A stretch of DNA of 38,409 nucleotides. It comes from a virus. Location of the stretch: positions 1 through 38,409 of IMG/VR virus record IMGVR_UViG_3300038307_000159. One strand, written 5' to 3'. The translations under genes were made by a program, and so were the position numbers. Below, in pieces: positions 1 to 6,523 of this stretch (its first letter is position 1; each line of letters begins with the position of its first letter). The notes below the pieces were generated by a model. The model did no database searches. It was not told the origin of the DNA and saw nothing but the letters and a program-made list of their open reading frames with translations.

Positions 1-362
1 AGTTCTGGATGGATTGAAAACTCTTGTATGTGGTCAGCTTGAATTGTTCTGTCTTTTCTGCCACACCATATACAAGTATAACTATCTCTTGCAAATACAG
101 CTTTCCTCCATAGTTTATATTCAAGTGACTTTCTTATCTTTTCATTTATCGGAGTGACACCACCTTTCCACCATATATGTTTTTCTCCACGACACAAACT
201 TTCTATTGGTGGTCTTGGTGGTTTTATTCCTTTCCTTTTAAGAGTGTTACTTATTTTCTTTTTATTTTCAGTAGTTCTAACTCTGCCTTTATTATCAGGA
301 ATAAACTTTGGCTTTTTACCCTTCATCGCTTTACTTATTTTGTCTTTATGAGCTTGTTTCAT
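1..362 (-). CDS. HNH homing endonuclease, 3' part cut off by window edge
   Basis: The protein starts MKQAHKDKISKAMKGKK. Its first ~50 residues are basic with two NUMOD3-like segments (KISKAMKGKK, KKISNTLKRKG), which are DNA-binding modules of phage homing endonucleases. About residues 96-112 hold the first half of an HNH zinc site: a CxxC pair (CIWCGR) followed by ADHI. The second cysteine pair and the end of the gene lie outside the window. The start follows the MT-A70 gene by 4 bases, so it is co-transcribed with it. Such enzymes cut a specific site and spread by recombination. Family assignment is firm; the target is unknown. Confidence 0.8.
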   Translation of the reverse strand, partial: MKQAHKDKISKAMKGKKPKFIPDNKGRVRTTENKKKISNTLKRKGIKPPRPPIESLCRGEKHIWWKGGVTPINEKIRKSLEYKLWRKAVFARDSYTCIWCGRKDRTIQADHIQEFSIHPE

Positions 363-366
363 ATAG

Positions 367-951
367 TTATTTTACCATTTCTTCAAGTGTTTCTCTAATA
401 TCTTTACCATCAATATCATTTCCTATGACATCCCAACCTTCTGTCTTTTCTCTTGCGAATAGTTCTATTTTAGGAATATCGCCAAACATATTTACAATTC
501 TATCTCTGACTTCTTGTGGTTTTTCTGAATGTCTACCTCTAATTGCTTCTACAAGCTGTCGTACATTATTGGATTTTTTATTCTTAGTCATATATCCCTT
601 GATACCTAACAAACATAATTCTGTACTTTTTAATGTCCATGGAGCAAAGTTTACACATAAATTACCACTTTTGTATTTTTTCAACCAAACAAATGCAACT
701 GTCTTGTATTTAAACCCCCAATTTTCTAATAATTCAATACCCTCTTTTAAATGGCTGTCCGTAACCCACATAAAACAAATACTATCTTTTTCTGTAATAT
801 CTTCTACTGGTAATTTATTCAAATCATTAATAGACATTGTTTGGTATTGATTTTCTTCCAATTTCTCAAAAGGTCTACTATTGTCTTGGTATTGCCTATT
901 ACCATATTGCCAAGGAGGGTCTGCATATATTATTTGGTATTTCTTTTCCAT
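367..951 (-). CDS. MT-A70 family N6-adenine DNA methyltransferase
   Basis: A 194-aa protein beginning MEKKYQIIYADPPWQYGN. The catalytic DPPW motif is at residues 11-14, the arrangement of the MT-A70 family, in which this motif lies next to the transferred methyl group. Later family features include the FMWVTDSHL and VWLKKY strands and a C-terminal GRHSEKP stretch. Phage members methylate adenine in DNA and commonly protect against host restriction, or less often act on RNA. It is near full length for small phage versions. It sits in a minus-strand operon between a small unknown gene and an HNH gene. A purine-rich stretch (AGAAAGAGAT) precedes the ATG. Confidence 0.9.
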   Translation of the reverse strand: MEKKYQIIYADPPWQYGNRQYQDNSRPFEKLEENQYQTMSINDLNKLPVEDITEKDSICFMWVTDSHLKEGIELLENWGFKYKTVAFVWLKKYKSGNLCVNFAPWTLKSTELCLLGIKGYMTKNKKSNNVRQLVEAIRGRHSEKPQEVRDRIVNMFGDIPKIELFAREKTEGWDVIGNDIDGKDIRETLEEMVK

Positions 952-983
952 ATCTCTTTCTAATTATTCTTGTAAGTGTTGGG

Positions 984-1187
984 TTAAATAAGTGAACAAT
1001 CCTTTGGAAGTATCATCGGTTCTGGGTGAATAAACAAATTATTGATATGCACAGCCATATTTAAAAACTGCTCTGCCTTTTCTGAGTCACCTAATTCTTT
1101 AAATTTAACCATATTATCCAGTGCCTCATCTCTTGCTTTTTTATAATCAATTAGCTTGTATTCTTTTTCTGTTGTTTCTTTTTCCAT
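984..1187 (-). CDS. small acidic protein of unknown function (67 aa)
   Basis: The protein is charged and predicted helical (ARDEALDNMVKFKELG), with no membrane segment or recognised motif. The region around residues 25-50 resembles a short TPR-like helical pair, but this is too weak to name. It lies in the early minus-strand operon 32 bases upstream of the MT-A70 gene. AAGG about 9 bases before the ATG is one of the few Shine-Dalgarno-like sites in this block. Function unknown. Confidence 0.6.
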   Translation of the reverse strand: MEKETTEKEYKLIDYKKARDEALDNMVKFKELGDSEKAEQFLNMAVHINNLFIHPEPMILPKDCSLI

Positions 1188-1200
1188 AATATTGCCTTGG

Positions 1201-1356
1201 TTAATCCTTTAAAATATCTGATAATTTTCCTACATCCTTAACACAGTCTTTTGCTTTCTGATGGTCTTCAGTCATTAACATTAATGGAGAGCCTTTATAG
1301 GTAGCTACCATTACACTTCCACCCTTCATTGCTTTTTCTAATTGTTTTGTATTCAT
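1201..1356 (-). CDS. small protein of unknown function (51 aa)
   Basis: This short gene encodes MNTKQLEKAMKGGSVMVATY, followed by a beta-like stretch and a charged helix ending KLSDILKD. It has no recognised domain. It sits 13 bases upstream of the next minus-strand gene, the spacing typical of this operon. The upstream base run is AT-rich without a Shine-Dalgarno. The fold looks like a compact alpha/beta small phage protein. Function unknown. Confidence 0.55.
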   Translation of the reverse strand: MNTKQLEKAMKGGSVMVATYKGSPLMLMTEDHQKAKDCVKDVGKLSDILKD

Positions 1357-1412
1357 AATTTTTATTATTAAATTGATAAGCCTTGGTTAGGGTGGGGTAA
1401 TTCACTAAGGAC

Positions 1413-1491
1413 GGCACTTATTAAAAACTCTATAAAATAGTTACATCTTAGTAGATTTTGGAGCTACAGAGATATATTTTTAATAAGCACC
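1413..1491 (-). promoter_or_regulatory. intergenic structured RNA element (15-bp closing stem)
   Basis: Bases 1477-1491 and 1413-1427 pair as a 15-bp stem in the minus-strand transcript, including two G-U wobbles. On the plus strand those two positions would be C-A mismatches, so the pairing favours the strand on which all nearby genes lie. The 49-base loop could add a CTCT/AGAG stem. No T-run follows, so it is not a simple terminator. It fills the gap between the HNH gene and the 51-aa gene. It could be an mRNA processing or stability element. Confidence 0.5.
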
Positions 1492-1503
1492 AGCTTTAAT
1501 GAA

Positions 1504-2133
1504 CTAAACCCCCTTGAGGTTCTCTACGACTGCTGATAATGGGGTAGTAAAGGCTTTTTTAAATGACCAACCTCTTCTAATTCTATCCTGTATCAAGTCA
1601 TTATTACCTCCTAATTTTTTATTTACATCAATAGCGTATTCCCCATTAAAAATAATATTATTCCTTCTATTTCGCTGTTGTTCTTTTGGTGTAGCCCACC
1701 TAATATTTCCCACCTCATAGTTTCCATTGTTATCTATTCTATCCAAGCTATGTTGAGGTGATGGTTTTCTGCCTATTGCTTTTATTAAGTCTGTTATTGA
1801 TGGTATTAAGAATTTAATTCCACGACTTCCATAATTTTTATATTTAGGGTTAGATTTATTAGTACATCTACTTTTTGCACCTGAATAACTTTCATATTCT
1901 AATGAACTTCTTAATCCGTGTTTAAGATTTAATTTAGAAGCCACTTCATTCCTATGACAACCACAACTTTTAGTATGTCCATTCTTTAGATTTCTTAGAG
2001 AAATTTCTCTCTCAGTTCCACAATCACATACACATACAAATTTTCTAGGAGGCCTGTTCTCAAATTCTAATTCTTTTATAATAGTTAATCTATTATATTT
2101 ACTCCCTTTTTTAATTATTTCTTTTTTACGCAT
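1504..2133 (-). CDS. HNH homing endonuclease with N-terminal zinc-finger-like region
   Basis: From the ATG at 2133 this is a 209-aa protein. The N-terminal third has paired cysteines (CVCDCG, then SCGCH), which suggests a small metal-binding or structural knot. The core HSLDRIDNNGNYEVGNIRW is the HNH signature of phage homing endonucleases related to the AP2-HNH group, followed by a basic QQRNRRNN stretch. The start overlaps the upstream 50-aa gene by 8 bases (ATGCGTAA), which is why I prefer it to the earlier ATG at 2154. It probably acts as a selfish mobile gene. Confidence 0.8.
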   Translation of the reverse strand: MRKKEIIKKGSKYNRLTIIKELEFENRPPRKFVCVCDCGTEREISLRNLKNGHTKSCGCHRNEVASKLNLKHGLRSSLEYESYSGAKSRCTNKSNPKYKNYGSRGIKFLIPSITDLIKAIGRKPSPQHSLDRIDNNGNYEVGNIRWATPKEQQRNRRNNIIFNGEYAIDVNKKLGGNNDLIQDRIRRGWSFKKAFTTPLSAVVENLKGV

Positions 2134-2278
2134 CTTCTTTAAGATTAAATACATTTTCTACGACAGTTGTTCCTGAGCCAGATGTCGGCTTGATTAAGTA
2201 TCTCTTGCGACCATAAGAGCTTCTTTCTTCTAGTATTTCTACACTTATTTTCATTCCTTTGTATTCTATGTATTTCAT
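2126..2278 (-). CDS. small basic protein of unknown function (50 aa)
   Basis: The gene reads MKYIEYKGMKISVEILEERS, then a basic strand, a Gly/Thr-rich turn and VVENVFNLKEDA. It looks like a small beta-rich domain. It starts 3 bases after the stop of the NPPY methyltransferase gene, and its stop overlaps the start of the HNH gene, so it is part of the operon. No family recognised. Confidence 0.6.
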   Translation of the reverse strand: MKYIEYKGMKISVEILEERSSYGRKRYLIKPTSGSGTTVVENVFNLKEDA

Positions 2279-2280
2279 TT

Positions 2281-2799
2281 TTATTTAATTATTTCTTCAA
2301 AGACTATTCTATTTGGCAAAACTCCTTTTGTTATATACACACTACTAAAAGGTGGATTAAGTGCTGGTTTTTGGTCTGTATAGTTTTCAAAGAATGCGAC
2401 TCTTTTATTAAGGTACATAATTTCAAAATCATTATCTTTGAATAATCTATATCTATGCTGGCTTTCAAATATACCCACAACACCAACCAACATTGCAAAC
2501 TTCTTTTTTAATATAAATAATCGCTCAAACACTTCATTCTTTAATGAGTATGGTGGGTTACTTACAATATAATCATATTCCTCATCTGGCTCATAATTAA
2601 AGAAATCTTGTCCACTTTCTAAATGCGTTACTATCACTTTATTTCCTCTATCACGAAACATTTTAACAAAGTGACTTTCCTCTGTATCAAAAGGACACCA
2701 AACTGTAGCTGTAGTTGGTATATATTTCAATATCGGCTCAATAGCATATTCTGGTGTGTAATACTCATCTTTCTTTTGTGTTATTTCATCTAGCTTCAT
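2281..2799 (-). CDS. NPPY-type adenine methyltransferase-like protein
   Basis: A 172-aa protein. Residues 81-84 are NPPY within YDYIVSNPPYSLKNEV, the catalytic motif IV of class I amino-methyltransferases. The upstream stretch (WCPFDTEESHF, around 34-44) occupies the place of the SAM-binding motif I, though it lacks a textbook glycine loop. Small phage proteins of this shape are usually called N6-adenine DNA methyltransferases. The degenerate motif I leaves open that it has lost activity or modifies another substrate. One base separates it from the upstream gene. Confidence 0.72.
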   Translation of the reverse strand: MKLDEITQKKDEYYTPEYAIEPILKYIPTTATVWCPFDTEESHFVKMFRDRGNKVIVTHLESGQDFFNYEPDEEYDYIVSNPPYSLKNEVFERLFILKKKFAMLVGVVGIFESQHRYRLFKDNDFEIMYLNKRVAFFENYTDQKPALNPPFSSVYITKGVLPNRIVFEEIIK

Positions 2800-2800
2800 A

Positions 2801-3097
2801 CTATCTTTTTAATGTATATCCATCAGATTTTAGTAATGTATGTCTTTTTTCTGCCCGATTAACCATCATTACCCAAGTTTTTTTATGTCCCTCAAGGGTA
2901 CTTGGGTGTATCATATCAGGTAGTGAGTCAATACTATCTAATAATCGCCACAATTCTATAGCTATTTCTTTATATGTCTTTTTTTCTCCACTATCATCTA
3001 CTACATTTTGTGACATATTGTAAATCATCGTAGGTGATGAATTATCTGGTGTCATTGTTTCTGCTTGTTCTTTTGCTTCGTTTAATATTTTTTCCAT
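2801..3097 (-). CDS. unknown protein, first gene after a consensus promoter (98 aa)
   Basis: A mostly helical charged protein starting MEKILNEAKEQAETM. It has no membrane segment or recognised motif. It is the first gene downstream of a near-perfect sigma70 promoter (3127-3154), with about 24 bases of leader. It therefore probably leads the transcription unit that carries the NPPY and MT-A70 methyltransferases and two HNH genes. Function unknown. Confidence 0.6.
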   Translation of the reverse strand: MEKILNEAKEQAETMTPDNSSPTMIYNMSQNVVDDSGEKKTYKEIAIELWRLLDSIDSLPDMIHPSTLEGHKKTWVMMVNRAEKRHTLLKSDGYTLKR

Positions 3098-3126
3098 AAC
3101 AATATTGCTTATCTAGTAATACTTCT

Positions 3127-3154
3127 ATTATAAGCTATAGGGTGTCATTGTCAA
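3127..3154 (-). promoter_or_regulatory. sigma70-type promoter, minus strand
   Basis: In the minus-strand direction the sequence is TTGACA (3154-3149), a 16-base spacer and TATAAT (3132-3127), both consensus hexamers. The predicted start is near 3121, just before the gene at 3097. Two direct copies of ACACCCTAT on the minus strand (3166-3158 and 3145-3137), 21 bp apart, lie one on each side of the -35. They are placed on the same helical face and are candidate operator half-sites. Confidence 0.8.
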
Positions 3155-3175
3155 GGGATAGGGTGTTAGTAACTC

Positions 3176-3367
3176 CTACCTCCCAAATAACCTAGTAAAC
3201 AAGCCCTCTTTCACCTCCAACCTCTTAACATCTTCCAATATCCTACCTTGTCTTTGAATGACACTTATCATTATTCCTATCATCTCTTCGTCTGTGTAGT
3301 CTCCATCACTTCCAAAGTCCATGGGTAGTTTGTTTATTTCTTGTTTTATTTGTTTTAGTGTTTTCAT
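3176..3367 (-). CDS. small helical protein (63 aa)
   Basis: The sequence MKTLKQIKQEINKLPMDFG opens a short helical protein ending in a basic GLFTRLFGR tail. The start overlaps the stop of the upstream coiled-coil gene as ATGA, so the two are translationally coupled. The C-terminus resembles that of the upstream protein (KKSLFNRIFK), which hints at a shared membrane- or partner-docking tail. Function unknown. Confidence 0.6.
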   Translation of the reverse strand: MKTLKQIKQEINKLPMDFGSDGDYTDEEMIGIMISVIQRQGRILEDVKRLEVKEGLFTRLFGR

Positions 3368-3684
3368 TTGAATATTCTATTAAATAAACTTTTCTTTGGT
3401 TGCACCTTATTTACTTTCTCTTCAAAGTTATCTACTACAAGTGCCATTGCATTTCTATCAGTCATTACTTCTTCTAAGTCTTCTGTGAGTTTTTTGTTCT
3501 GTCTTACTAATAGATTTATGTTACTTTCAAAGGAAGCGTGTTCTGCTCTGTTTTTTACTCTTAGGTTTGCTATTTCATCTTTCAATCCACCAACTTCCTT
3601 AGAATAAACAGCAACCTTATTTTTTAAAAGATTGTGCTGTATCTGCATATTTGTTGTTCTCTGGTCTAGTTGTTCTATGTTCAT
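3364..3684 (-). CDS. coiled-coil protein (106 aa)
   Basis: Nearly the whole protein is a heptad-rich coiled coil (QHNLLKNKVAVYSKEV, LVRQNKKLTEDLEEVM), ending in a basic amphipathic tail KKSLFNRIFK. It has no catalytic motif. It probably oligomerises. It is coupled through an ATGA overlap to the following 63-aa protein with a similar tail, so the two may interact. No Shine-Dalgarno is seen before the ATG. Confidence 0.62.
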   Translation of the reverse strand: MNIEQLDQRTTNMQIQHNLLKNKVAVYSKEVGGLKDEIANLRVKNRAEHASFESNINLLVRQNKKLTEDLEEVMTDRNAMALVVDNFEEKVNKVQPKKSLFNRIFK

Positions 3685-3706
3685 ATTGTGATGGTGTTAT
3701 TAGGCT

Positions 3707-3880
3707 CTACAAGCCCTCTGACGGGTTTGAATCGCTGTCTGGGTAATAAGTCTTGTTAAAGACTCTTATTTGCTCACAGCTAAGTTTTGACGTCTTGTAA
3801 AATGCGACATTAAACACGATGATGAGTGTCAGTATGCTAAGTGCTATGAGGAATAGTAAGATGTGGTTTATTTTTTTCAT
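3707..3880 (-). CDS. small single-pass membrane protein (57 aa)
   Basis: MKKINHILLFLIALSILTLI begins a protein with one strong transmembrane segment (about residues 6-27) and a soluble tail with one cysteine. The short basic N-terminus suggests either a signal anchor or a cleavable signal. The start overlaps the VRR-NUC stop as ATGA. It has no recognised family; small membrane proteins of this sort in phage early regions are often host-interaction factors, but that is only inference. Confidence 0.62.
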   Translation of the reverse strand: MKKINHILLFLIALSILTLIIVFNVAFYKTSKLSCEQIRVFNKTYYPDSDSNPSEGL

Positions 3881-4185
3881 ATTATTTCGGTTACGTCTTC
3901 TGGTGTGTGTGCAAGTATGTAACAGCCACCAGCATCGACTAAAGCCTTTTGGAATTTAATTTGTCCCTTGCTGTGTACTCCACCAGTGCTTTTAACTTCT
4001 ATTCCTACGAATTGCCCATTTATGACACAGATTATATCGGGAGAACCTGTCGCACCAAATCTTACAAAACCACCCTTCTCCGTTTTTAAAGCACCTGAGT
4101 TATTTCTGTAGTGAAATATTCTTTTTGCTTCTAAGTATTTAAGGATAGTTTTTTGTGTATCTTTTTCTTTGAGTTTAATTTTCAT
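3877..4185 (-). CDS. VRR-NUC domain nuclease
   Basis: This 102-aa protein is a single PD-(D/E)XK-type VRR-NUC domain. Visible active-site positions are D50 in GSPDII, E63 and K65 in GIEVKS, and Q75 in KGQIKF, in the correct order and spacing. Stand-alone phage VRR-NUC proteins act on DNA branches or junctions and are found near replication and recombination genes. The ATG overlaps the upstream HNH-like gene by 11 bases, and AAGAGGAT just before it is Shine-Dalgarno-like. Confidence 0.85.
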   Translation of the reverse strand: MKIKLKEKDTQKTILKYLEAKRIFHYRNNSGALKTEKGGFVRFGATGSPDIICVINGQFVGIEVKSTGGVHSKGQIKFQKALVDAGGCYILAHTPEDVTEII

Positions 4186-4498
4186 ATCCTCTTAATTCAT
4201 TAAATATTCTATCGGACTCTTCTTGGGTTGTTTGGCTTCTGCTGTCCAAACGGGTATGGCACGCCATACAACAACTTAACCATTCGTTGTAGTCTGACAG
4301 TTTGTCTGCGTCCCCCAAATAATATGAGCGGGGTCTGCGATGGGCGGGGGCTAAACCCATAGTACCCATACATATATCTTTAAACCCCACTTCACAGTAA
4401 TCTAAGCACTTCTCTTCTGCTATCTCAGCAATCCTTTGCCGTGCTTCACGGTTTGCTTGTCCTACCTTACCTATTTTGTTTATTGCTTTTCTTCTCAT
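4175..4498 (-). CDS. HNH/zinc-binding nuclease-like protein (107 aa)
   Basis: Cysteines at 31 and 35 (CLDYC), histidine 53 in LAPAHRRP, and C76/C77/C80/H81 (CCMACH) form the layout of a compact HNH-like zinc-finger nuclease. AHRR stands where the first catalytic histidine would be. Similar small proteins occur beside Holliday-junction and recombination genes in phages. It is coupled to the gene upstream by an ATGA overlap and overlaps VRR-NUC downstream. Assignment is by cysteine/histidine pattern only. Confidence 0.6.
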   Translation of the reverse strand: MRRKAINKIGKVGQANREARQRIAEIAEEKCLDYCEVGFKDICMGTMGLAPAHRRPRSYYLGDADKLSDYNEWLSCCMACHTRLDSRSQTTQEESDRIFNELRGYEN

Positions 4499-4647
4499 TC
4501 TAATTTAAGTAATATCTCGTTAATATCCATACGCTTCTGCGCTTGTTGTAACAGAGTGATGGCACGCTTTCTTCTTATGTTATGTAATTCCTTAACTAAC
4601 TGTCTTTGTTTTTTGCTTTGCATAATACCTAACTTAGTGGAGACCAT
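4495..4647 (-). CDS. small basic helical protein (50 aa)
   Basis: From the ATG at 4647 the protein is MVSTKLGIMQSKKQRQLVKE and continues as a highly basic helix. The open frame extends upstream to 4683 (IGLEEIGELINS), where an ATT overlaps the stop of the preceding gene. The true start is therefore uncertain: an internal ATG, a rare ATT start, or a -1 frameshift from the gene before. Its stop overlaps the next ATG as ATGA. Function unknown; nucleic-acid binding is plausible from charge. Confidence 0.5.
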   Translation of the reverse strand: MVSTKLGIMQSKKQRQLVKELHNIRRKRAITLLQQAQKRMDINEILLKLE

Positions 4648-4682
4648 GGAATTTATGAGTTCCCCAATCTCCTCTAAACCAA

Positions 4683-4784
4683 TTATTCCCCCTCTGACAC
4701 TACCGTGTCTTCTGTTACAGGGTCTGCTTCAAGAGGCGCTTCTTCTTTTACTTCTTCTACTGCTTCGTTTGTTTCTTCTGGCAT
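4683..4784 (-). CDS. small acidic protein, leader gene of its unit (33 aa)
   Basis: It encodes a very acidic, low-complexity 33-aa product (MPEETNEAVEEVKEEAPLEA and on). It is the first reading frame after the structured leader at 4830-4904. The last codons contain five Gs followed by AATAA. A one-base slip back at that point would continue into the downstream basic frame, giving a ~95-aa acidic/basic fusion. It may be a small protein or the upstream half of a frameshift product. Confidence 0.5.
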   Translation of the reverse strand: MPEETNEAVEEVKEEAPLEADPVTEDTVVSEGE

Positions 4785-4829
4785 AATTATCTTGCAAGAT
4801 TAAATTATTAAAATATGTCAGACCTTTTT

Positions 4830-4904
4830 GGTATCCTGAACCCTCAATACTAGATTGAAGGTAATGTATACTACCCCCACCTTGCGGTGAGAGTTCAAGA
4901 TACC
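4830..4904 (-). promoter_or_regulatory. structured 5' leader beginning at the predicted transcription start
   Basis: Bases 4888-4904 and 4830-4846 form a 17-bp closing stem in the minus-strand RNA. All 17 positions pair, two as G-U wobbles that would be mismatches on the other strand. Inside is a CACC-GCAA-GGTG hairpin with a GNRA tetraloop, and a GGTA/TACC hairpin. The extended -10 promoter at 4913-4918 would start the RNA at about 4906, so this fold would be the 5' end of the transcript. No T-run follows. It is a candidate riboswitch, protein-binding leader or stability element. Confidence 0.6.
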
Positions 4905-4912
4905 TTTACTTA

Positions 4913-4918
4913 AGTATA
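4913..4918 (-). promoter_or_regulatory. extended -10 promoter, minus strand
   Basis: The minus strand reads TGCTATACT, an extended -10 element (TGn followed by TATACT). There is no good -35 at the usual distance. Its position, about 7-9 bases before the structured leader, supports it. Confidence 0.45.
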
Positions 4919-4967
4919 GCAAAGTGTTGTGGCTTGTATAGACCTCAAATCATCTAGTTGGGGAAAA

Positions 4968-5117
4968 CTAATCACACCTACAACTTGCCCCCTGTGTTCC
5001 CATCATTCCACAGGTTTTGCATTTGAATGAGTGTTCATGTTCTTTTGCTCCACAGATTTGGCAGGTGTCCTGCTGTGGGGGTTCAAACTTGTGGGGGTGG
5101 TGTGTGATGTTTTTCAT
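4968..5117 (-). CDS. zinc-ribbon-like protein (49 aa)
   Basis: Two knuckles, CQICG (residues 19-23) and CKTCG (33-37), form a four-cysteine zinc site, with histidines between them and a final CRC. It has no other domain. It lies directly downstream of the broken methyltransferase gene. Such ribbons usually mediate nucleic-acid or protein contacts. Specific function unknown. Confidence 0.62.
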   Translation of the reverse strand: MKNITHHPHKFEPPQQDTCQICGAKEHEHSFKCKTCGMMGTQGASCRCD

Positions 5118-5130
5118 ATTTACTTTAGCT

Positions 5131-5910
5131 TTAATTATGCAATCTTTCTCTATTTTCCTTAATTCGCTTTCTACCTATTTCACAATACTCAGCTTCTTGT
5201 TCAATACATATCCAGTTTCGTTTAAGGTTGTCGCAAGCCACAGCTGTTGTAAATGAGCCAGCACAATTATCCAAAACTAAATCTCCTTCGTTGGTATAAG
5301 TCTTAATTAGGTATTCCATCAGGGCTACTGGTTTTTGGGTTGGGTGAAGTTTTCCTTTCTGTGAAGCATTACTGATTTTTATTTCTTGGTCAGGGTAAAA
5401 ATCAGTGTACTCACCACCAGTAGCCTTTAGAGTCCCATATACTTGGTTTCCGTCACCTTTATATACTTTATCTCTCGGCTTATCTTTTCTTACTCTTCCT
5501 CTATCCTCCATTTGAGGTTTATATAAACATTGATTACTATAAAAAATCATTATATCTTCATATTTTCGTAAAGGTTGTTTTTTTGCATTTAAATGCCCAG
5601 TAGCTTTTACTTTATTCCACAACCAAGAATACTTAAACATCTTAGGATTACTCATCACCAAAGCACTTGTAAAGGGTTGTGAAGCTGTCAGAACTATTGC
5701 TCCGTTATCCTTGATTATCCTTTTGTATTGTTCCCATAATGGCTCAAAAGGTATTACAGTATCCCATTTGCAAGCAGTAGTTCCGTATAGTTAAGGAAGG
5801 TCTGCCAAAATCATATCAACTGATTTATCAGCGATATTTTTCATTTCAACAAGGCATTCTCCTTGTATCAATTCAAATTTTGGCAAACCTTCATTTGTTT
5901 TGTTTATCAT
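5131..5910 (-). pseudogene. N4/N6 DNA methyltransferase interrupted by an in-frame stop at its catalytic motif
   Basis: Reading from the ATG at 5910, codons 1-39 give the N-terminus of a beta-class DNA methyltransferase ending in ADLP. Codon 40 is TAA and 41 is CTA, after which the same frame resumes with YGTTACKWD. Deleting the six bases TAACTA would restore the catalytic DLPY motif. The rest is intact: HPTQKPVALMEYLI and the SAM motif VLDNCAGSFTTAV near the end. The start overlaps the HNH stop as ATGA. Either the enzyme is dead, or a fragment is made from an internal start around 5661, or the stop is bypassed. Confidence 0.75.
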
Positions 5911-6389
5911 AAATAATATTGTATTTTTAATTTCATCTTATTCCACTCGACCTGTGGAATATCTACTTTCGCTCTGTTCTCTAACCAAGATACAAACTGT
6001 AAGTTATCTAATAAAAGTGTTCCGCCATTCGCTTTTGCTTCAATATGGTCAAGCGATGGTTTAATCCATTTATTTTTTGTTTTAGTCCACTCATTAAATA
6101 AATCATTAAACTTCTTATCTTTATAGAACTTTTCAATAAACTGCTTGTATATTTCTGTGGTAAATCCTTCGTAATCTCTCTTTCTTTTTATTGAGGCATT
6201 GAGAAATTTTAATTTTTCAATATCTGTAAAACTATCTAACCATTCAAGCGACACATCATACTTCAAGTGAGCTTTCATATTCTTTAGGTTGTGGTCTCGG
6301 CTCATTTTTTTACCCTCTGACCAAACCTTTCTACCCTTACACGCTTTACTTATATTTTCTCTATGTGTTTTTGTAAATACTCTTTTCAT
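5907..6389 (-). CDS. HNH homing endonuclease inserted by a methyltransferase gene
   Basis: This 160-aa protein has an N-terminal NUMOD3-like basic segment (THRENISKACKGRKVW) and a C-terminal HNH core SLDHIEAKANGGTLLLDNL, followed by SWLENRAK. It lies between two copies of a methyltransferase N-terminus that both break straight after the codons for DLP. This suggests that those conserved codons are its target. Its stop overlaps the downstream methyltransferase start (ATGA). It is a selfish mobile gene by family. Confidence 0.82.
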   Translation of the reverse strand: MKRVFTKTHRENISKACKGRKVWSEGKKMSRDHNLKNMKAHLKYDVSLEWLDSFTDIEKLKFLNASIKRKRDYEGFTTEIYKQFIEKFYKDKKFNDLFNEWTKTKNKWIKPSLDHIEAKANGGTLLLDNLQFVSWLENRAKVDIPQVEWNKMKLKIQYYL

Positions 6390-6416
6390 ACCATAAGTCT
6401 ACCATACTACTTGCTG

Positions 6417-6509
6417 TTATGCAACTGGTAAGTCACATAAAATCATATCTATAGACTTATCTGGTATATTCTGCATTTCTTTTAAGCATTCTCCTTGAAT
6501 TAGTTTCAT
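6417..6509 (-). pseudogene. methyltransferase N-terminal fragment (second copy)
   Basis: From the ATG at 6509, 28 codons read KLIQGECLKEMQNIPDKS and onward to CDLP, followed by two unrelated codons and TAA. About 20 of 27 residues match the N-terminus of the gene starting at 5910. It ends at exactly the same point, just before the tyrosine of the DLPY motif. It looks like the 5' remnant of a methyltransferase gene split by the HNH element, or a duplicated N-terminus. Confidence 0.65.
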
Positions 6510-6523
6510 ATTATTTTATTTAG

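Noticed and set aside
5788-6425. Group I intron in the methyltransferase gene
   Set aside because: Exon ends lack the usual T before the intron and the sequence shows no clear P7/catalytic core. The second N-terminal copy would have to be intron-borne, which is unnatural.
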